From contig NZ_JAAKXW010000002.1 of NCBI RefSeq assembly GCF_011752045.1, forward strand, positions 496,001-560,000: 64,000 nucleotides of DNA. The letters run 5' to 3'. Shown here in pieces: positions 59,723 through 64,000 of this stretch; the stretch's first letter is position 1; every line of letters starts with the position of its first letter. Below the pieces are notes generated by a model, which saw only the letters and a list, made by a program, of their open reading frames with translations, was not told where the DNA came from and ran no database searches. The DNA comes from Microbacterium hydrocarbonoxydans (GTDB lineage: Bacteria > Actinomycetota > Actinomycetes > Actinomycetales > Microbacteriaceae). Made by a program: the position numbers and the translations under genes.

Positions 59723-61390
59723 TCACTTCTCGGTCTTCGCGCGCTCGAGAGCGGTGTTGATGGTGTCGATGAGCTGGGCGGATCCGAGTCCCTCGATCTC
59801 GCCGACGTACGCGTCCCAGTCCGCATCGATCGAGCGCTGACCGGTGATGAACGCGGCGGTGGCGGCGTGCACGGCATCCGTCAGCTGGGTCTGCAGGAGC
59901 GAGGTCTGCTCCAGCTCGATCTCGTCGAGCAGCGGCGCCGGCGCGACCGGCAGCTGCTCCTTGGAGTCGAGCTGCTCCTCGGTCCAGGCCGCGATCTCCT
60001 CCGTCATCAGCGAGAGCAGCAGCTCCTTCGAGGAGCCGTTGGCCGGCAGGAACACGCCGTTGCTGTAGCCGTAGTCGGCGTTCAGCTTCTTCGGCGCACC
60101 GGCGTTGACCGCGCTCCAGCCGATGTCGTCCATGAGGATGCGGGTGCCGTCGGCATCCTTCGTGAAGGTCTCGCCCTCGACGCCCCACTGGGCGAACTCG
60201 ATGCCCTCATCCGAGAAGTACTGCCAGTCGATGTACTGCAGCAGGGCCTTGAAGTACGGCTTCTCGGCCGCGTCGCTGCCGATCATGAGCCCGGAGGTGA
60301 AGCGACCGCTCGGGAGGTTCGACCCGGCGGGTCCGCCGGGGATCGAGATCAGGCGGATCGGCACGTCCGGCTGGCCGGCATCCGCGAACTTCGTCCGGTA
60401 CTCGGTGAGCGTCTGGGTGTTGCTGGAGATCGCCGCCGACTGGCCCGAGATGAACTTCTGGGTGGCCTGATCGTCGCTCTGCGTGATCTCGGGGTCGAGG
60501 AGCCCGTCCTCGACGAGCCCGGTGACATCGGAGATCAGGTTGCGGTACTCGTCGGTGGTGCCCGTGAAGACGTACTCCCCGGCATCCTCGTCGTACCAGG
60601 TGTTCGAATACTGCCAGCCGGCGGCGGTGCCGTAGTTGGGCGCCATCACGTTGAGCAGCGAGCCGAGCGGCGTCGCGTCCGTCCACCGGTCCGACATCGC
60701 GTAGGCGAGTTCCGGGTTGGCCTCCTTGACCTTCTCCAGCTGCTCGGCGAACTCGTCCCAGGTCTCGGGATCCTCGGTGATGCCCGCGTTCTCCCAGAGG
60801 TCCTCGCGGATCGCGACGCTGTACTCGACGTTCGGCGTCTCACGAAGCCCCGGGAGCAGGTAGATCTTGCCGTCCGCCTGGCGGCGGTTGTCGAGCTCCT
60901 CCTCCAGCCCCCACTCCTCGACCTTCTCGGTGAAGTTGGGCATGTAGTCGAAGTAGTCGGAGACCGGCAGGACGGCTCCGCCGGAGACGAACTTCGTCTC
61001 CGTGCCGGAATAGGAGACCGAGATGATGTCGGTCGCCTCGCCGCTGCCGATCAGGAGCGACTTCTTCTGCTCGAAGTCGGACATCGGGATGTCGGTGCGC
61101 GAGAACGTGACGTTGTGGTCCTCGTCGAGGTGCTGGAAGACGGACCAGTCGTGCTGCACCGGGTAGGCCGGGTGGTCGCGGTACATCAGCGAGAACTCGA
61201 CCGGCTCGGTCGCCTGGAAGGTCGTGCCGGCCTCGAAGTCGTCCATGGCGCCGACGGACTGCTCGTCGGCGATCGTGACGCCCTCGTCACCGGAGGCCTC
61301 GTCGACGGGACCGGACGAGCAGGCCGTCAGAGCGGCGGCGAAGGCGGCGATGCCCGCGACCCCCGCGAGGCTCCTGCGGGTGATGGTCAT
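59723..61390 (-). CDS. LplA-type oligosaccharide-binding lipoprotein
   Basis: The protein has 555 residues. Lipoprotein signal ALTACSSG (Cys24), then the large solute-binding fold of the LplA/YtcQ group, longer than usual sugar-binding proteins: TDIISVSYSGTETKFVSGGAVLPVSDYF, WDEFAEQLEKVK, PSGRFTSGLMIG. It binds complex oligosaccharides, perhaps plant-derived. RBS GGAG. The operon runs Gfo/Idh, two permeases, this gene, DUF624. Confidence 0.92.
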   Translation of the reverse strand: MTITRRSLAGVAGIAAFAAALTACSSGPVDEASGDEGVTIADEQSVGAMDDFEAGTTFQATEPVEFSLMYRDHPAYPVQHDWSVFQHLDEDHNVTFSRTDIPMSDFEQKKSLLIGSGEATDIISVSYSGTETKFVSGGAVLPVSDYFDYMPNFTEKVEEWGLEEELDNRRQADGKIYLLPGLRETPNVEYSVAIREDLWENAGITEDPETWDEFAEQLEKVKEANPELAYAMSDRWTDATPLGSLLNVMAPNYGTAAGWQYSNTWYDEDAGEYVFTGTTDEYRNLISDVTGLVEDGLLDPEITQSDDQATQKFISGQSAAISSNTQTLTEYRTKFADAGQPDVPIRLISIPGGPAGSNLPSGRFTSGLMIGSDAAEKPYFKALLQYIDWQYFSDEGIEFAQWGVEGETFTKDADGTRILMDDIGWSAVNAGAPKKLNADYGYSNGVFLPANGSSKELLLSLMTEEIAAWTEEQLDSKEQLPVAPAPLLDEIELEQTSLLQTQLTDAVHAATAAFITGQRSIDADWDAYVGEIEGLGSAQLIDTINTALERAKTEK

Positions 61391-61431
61391 GTTGTGTCTC
61401 CTTTGTGTGAACGTCGTCGTTCGACGTGATG

Positions 61432-62361
61432 TCAGCCCTTGACCGACCCGAGCATCACGCCCGAGACGAAGTAGCGCTGGATGAACGGGTAGAAGCAGAT
61501 GATCGGCAGCACGGTGAGCAGCATCGTCACCGCCTGGATGTTCGACGCGACCTGCGCAGTCTCGCCGCCGGCGACCTCGGCCGTGCCGGTCGCCGCGGCG
61601 ATGAGGTTGCGCAGGTAGATCGTGACCGGGAACAGGGACTTGTCATCAATGAAGAGGAAGGCGTTGAACCAGGAGTTCCAGAGTCCGACCGCGTAGAACA
61701 GCGTCATCGTGGCGAGCACGGCCTTCGACAGCGGGAGGACGATCCGGAAGAAGACGCCGTACGTGGACAGCCCGTCGATCGCAGCGGCCTCCTCGAGCTC
61801 CGCAGGGAAGCTCTCGAAGAACGACTTCATCACCAGCAGGTTGAACACGCTCAGTGCGCCGGGCACGACGACCGCCCAGATGCTGTTGCGCCAGCCGAGG
61901 GTGTTCGCGATGAGGATGTAGTTCGGGATCAGCCCTCCGCCGAAGAACATGGTGAACACCGCGATCCCCACGAAGAACGTGCGTCCTTTGAGGTGGTGCT
62001 TGCTGAGCGCGTAGGCGTATGTGGTGGTGATGATCATCGCGATGATCGTGCCGACGACCGTGTACAGGAAGGTGTTGCCGTAGTTCGTCCAGAACAGCCC
62101 GTCGCCCATCACCGCGCGGAACGTGTCGATGTTGAACCCGCGCGGGATCAGGTTCACCTCGCCGGCCGCGATGTACCCCTCCGACGAGAACGCCTTCGCG
62201 ACGAGGTTCAGGAACGGGTACAGCGTCACGACGCACACCAGGACCAGCAGGATCGCGTTGACCACACGGAACAGGCGGTAGCCGAGCGACTCGCGGATGA
62301 CGCCGGTCTCCCGGCGGACGTGGGAGATGTCGGGCTTGGGGGGAAGGGCTTCGGTCACCAT
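61432..62361 (-). CDS. LplC-type ABC permease
   Basis: The protein has 309 residues and six membrane helices. EAA loop ELEEAAAIDGLSTYGVFFRIVLPLS. The C-terminus ends in YFVSGVMLGSVKG, typical of LplC. Partner of the next (upstream) permease. The start at 62361 overlaps that gene by 7 bp; GTG at 62358 would give a GTGA overlap. Confidence 0.93.
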   Translation of the reverse strand: MVTEALPPKPDISHVRRETGVIRESLGYRLFRVVNAILLVLVCVVTLYPFLNLVAKAFSSEGYIAAGEVNLIPRGFNIDTFRAVMGDGLFWTNYGNTFLYTVVGTIIAMIITTTYAYALSKHHLKGRTFFVGIAVFTMFFGGGLIPNYILIANTLGWRNSIWAVVVPGALSVFNLLVMKSFFESFPAELEEAAAIDGLSTYGVFFRIVLPLSKAVLATMTLFYAVGLWNSWFNAFLFIDDKSLFPVTIYLRNLIAAATGTAEVAGGETAQVASNIQAVTMLLTVLPIICFYPFIQRYFVSGVMLGSVKG

Positions 62362-63386
62362 AGCGAGGTTCCAACCAGTCGACGGGAGATGAAGTTGGCG
62401 CCGAGGACCAGCACCAGGCCGATGAGCGCCTCGAAGAGCCCGATCGCGGTTCCGTACGAGAACTGGGCGGACTGGATGCCGACTCGGTAGAGGTAGGTCG
62501 AGATGACGTCGGCCGTCGAGTAGATCAGCGGATTCTGCAGCAGCAGCACCTTCTCGAACCCGACGGACATGAACGAGCCGATGTTCAGGATCAGGAGGAC
62601 CATCATCGTCGGGCGGATGCCGGGGAGCGTGATGTGCCAGGTCTGCTGCCAGCGGTTCGCTCCGTCGATCCGCGCGGCCTCGTACAGCTGATCGTCGATC
62701 GTGGTGAGCGCCGCGAGGTAGAGGATCGTCCCCCACCCGACGGTCTGCCACGCCTCGGAGGACACGTAGATGGTGCGGAACCACTCCGGCCGCTGCATGA
62801 AGGGAACCGGGTCGGCGCCGAAGGCCTCGACCAGCTGATTGATGGTCCCGTTGAGCGAGGTCAGCTGCAGCACGAGTCCCGCGACGATGACGATCGACAT
62901 GAAGTGCGGCAGGTACGACACCGTCTGCACGATGCGCTTGAACCTGCTCGATCGCAGCTCGTTCAGCATCAGCGCGAGGACGATCGGCAGAGGGAAGCAG
63001 ATCAGGAGCGTGAACGCGCCCAGGATGACCGTGTTCCAGAACACCGTCCAGAACTGCTGGTTCGAGATGAAGGCCTCGAAGTAGTAGAAGCCCACCCACT
63101 CGTCTCCGAAGATCGACCCGCCCGGCCGGAACCTCCGGAACGCGATGACGTTGCCGAGCATCGGGACGTAGCGGAAGACCAGCAGGAACAGGATCGGCAC
63201 GATCAGGAACGTGTAGAGCCTCCAGTCCCTGGCGAGCGCCCGGCGCCACGACTGCCGCGCGCGCGGAGTGCGGTCGCGCCGGAACAGGCGGCGCTGCGGG
63301 CGCGCGGTGGTGATCACCCGCGTCTCGCTCCCGGGCTGCGGCGGTGAGTCGCTGAGCGACGGCGGCGCTTCGACGATCTCAGGCAT
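62355..63386 (-). CDS. LplB-type ABC permease
   Basis: The protein has 343 residues. A 50-residue basic N-terminal region precedes six membrane helices. EAA loop YEAARIDGANRWQQTWHITLPG. LGANFISRRLVGTSLW is the LplB end. RBS AAGGAGGTGGA gives strong translation. No ATPase gene is nearby. Confidence 0.93.
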   Translation of the reverse strand: MPEIVEAPPSLSDSPPQPGSETRVITTARPQRRLFRRDRTPRARQSWRRALARDWRLYTFLIVPILFLLVFRYVPMLGNVIAFRRFRPGGSIFGDEWVGFYYFEAFISNQQFWTVFWNTVILGAFTLLICFPLPIVLALMLNELRSSRFKRIVQTVSYLPHFMSIVIVAGLVLQLTSLNGTINQLVEAFGADPVPFMQRPEWFRTIYVSSEAWQTVGWGTILYLAALTTIDDQLYEAARIDGANRWQQTWHITLPGIRPTMMVLLILNIGSFMSVGFEKVLLLQNPLIYSTADVISTYLYRVGIQSAQFSYGTAIGLFEALIGLVLVLGANFISRRLVGTSLW

Positions 63387-63441
63387 TCAGGTCCACCTCC
63401 TTGTGGTTTCTGTGCGTTTCGGCGCTGCGCGCCGTGGTGTT

Positions 63442-64000
63442 CTAGGGAGTGAGCACGAGGGCCGCGGCCTGAGCCTGCAGGCTGAGCTCGGCCGCCTTGA
63501 AGGCGTGCGCCTGGGTCATCGCGGTCTCCGTGCCGTCGAGGCAGTCCCGGATGAGCCGCCCGAAGTACGGGAAGCCGGTCATGCCGTTCGCGTCGAAGCG
63601 GTACTGACCCTCCTGATTCACGAGCAGCACCTGCCCTCCCCCGTTGTCGGTGGTGATGTCGGCGTACTTGCGCAGCTCCATGTAGCCGTCGGTGCCGAGG
63701 ATGATCGTGCGCCCGTCACCGAAGACGCCGAGGCCCTCGGGTGTGAACCAGTCGACGCGCACGTAGCCGGAGGCGCCGTTGTCCAGCGCGACATGGGCGT
63801 CGCCGAAGTCGTCCAGGCCGGGGGTGTCGGGGTGCGCGTAGTTCGCGATCGTCGAGCTGAGGATGCTGCCGTCGGTCGCTCCCGTGTAGTGCAGGATCTG
63901 GTCGAAGTTGTGGCTGCCGATGTCGCACAGGATGCCGCCGTACTGGTCCTTGTCGTAGAACCAGGAGGGGCGTCCGCCGCCGACACGGTGCGGACCGAAG
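63442..64000 (-). CDS. Gfo/Idh/MocA oxidoreductase, C-terminal part
   Basis: The last 186 codons are present; the 5' end lies beyond the window. GGILCDIGSHNFDQILHYTG, with the catalytic-type D-x-x-x-H pattern, and VDWFTPEGLGVFGDG belong to the C-terminal domain of NAD(P)-dependent sugar dehydrogenases. It probably oxidises the imported sugar. It stands 55 bp upstream of the LplB gene on the same strand. Confidence 0.88.
   Translation of the reverse strand, partial: FGPHRVGGGRPSWFYDKDQYGGILCDIGSHNFDQILHYTGATDGSILSSTIANYAHPDTPGLDDFGDAHVALDNGASGYVRVDWFTPEGLGVFGDGRTIILGTDGYMELRKYADITTDNGGGQVLLVNQEGQYRFDANGMTGFPYFGRLIRDCLDGTETAMTQAHAFKAAELSLQAQAAALVLTP

Overview
The window is high-GC DNA (roughly 70% G+C) with densely packed genes. 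The preferred codons, the TANNNT-type promoters placed directly in front of start codons, and the gene content all point to an actinobacterium of the family Microbacteriaceae, most likely Microbacterium or a close relative. That gene content includes C-minus ribosomal proteins L28/L33/S14, HU, a ClgR-type regulator with a ClpP pair, CtaG-CopD fusions and several ROK-controlled sugar ABC importers. It looks like ordinary chromosome. I see no prophage, integrase, transposase, CRISPR array, rRNA or tRNA.

Layout. 1-8.5 kb: the 5' end of an unrecognised gene, an alpha/beta hydrolase whose 3' end runs into a GH29 fucosidase gene, an aquaporin, CorA, a PBP-like lipoprotein that has lost its catalytic residues, a PIF1-like helicase and a membrane-anchored protein. 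8.5-13.7 kb: CopD-CtaG, HU, a TetR/hydrolase divergent pair and the rpmB-rpmG-rpsN operon. 13.8-22.8 kb: a zinc-themed region holding mpg, a lipoprotein-like propeller protein, a YcgQ/YcgR-like pair with a Fur-family (Zur-like) regulator, a GNAT-AAA+ fusion, and znuBCA behind a Zur-box-like palindrome. 23-29 kb: a GH13 glucosidase with its ABC importer and a divergent ROK regulator. 29-34 kb: 2-oxo-acid dehydrogenase E2, E1beta and E1alpha, then hisC. 34-36 kb: a small holin-like membrane protein and a WXG-like protein paired with an alpha/beta hydrolase. 36-43 kb: a low-molecular-weight phosphatase, purB (apparently with a CTG start), an MFS exporter, membrane proteins, an XRE-type protein and a sulfurtransferase. 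43-47 kb: a nonsense-mutated EamA transporter, ribA-marR, a ClgR-like regulator and a ClpP pair, one member of which lacks its catalytic serine. 47-53 kb: a long heptad-repeat membrane protein, a transsulfuration enzyme with a divergent Lrp regulator, and a MATE exporter. 53-59 kb: a ChvE-MmsA-MmsB importer, a ROK regulator and a lone sugar ATPase. 59-64 kb: an LplABC-type oligosaccharide importer with DUF624 and Gfo/Idh proteins, the last cut by the window edge.

How the genes work together. The region is largely about carbohydrate uptake (three ABC systems, each with an enzyme or regulator beside it) and metal handling. The znu genes and the ycgRQ-like genes both encode His-rich segments. 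A Zur-like repressor gene sits between them, and the znuA promoter carries a matching palindrome. The ClgR-like gene and the clpP operon share a repeated operator core in their promoters, which suggests a small self-contained regulon.

Outside the genes, the most striking feature is a set of about ten intergenic palindromes. They fall into at least four families, each present in two copies within this window. They sit in convergent, divergent and co-directional gaps alike, so they are not simply terminators.
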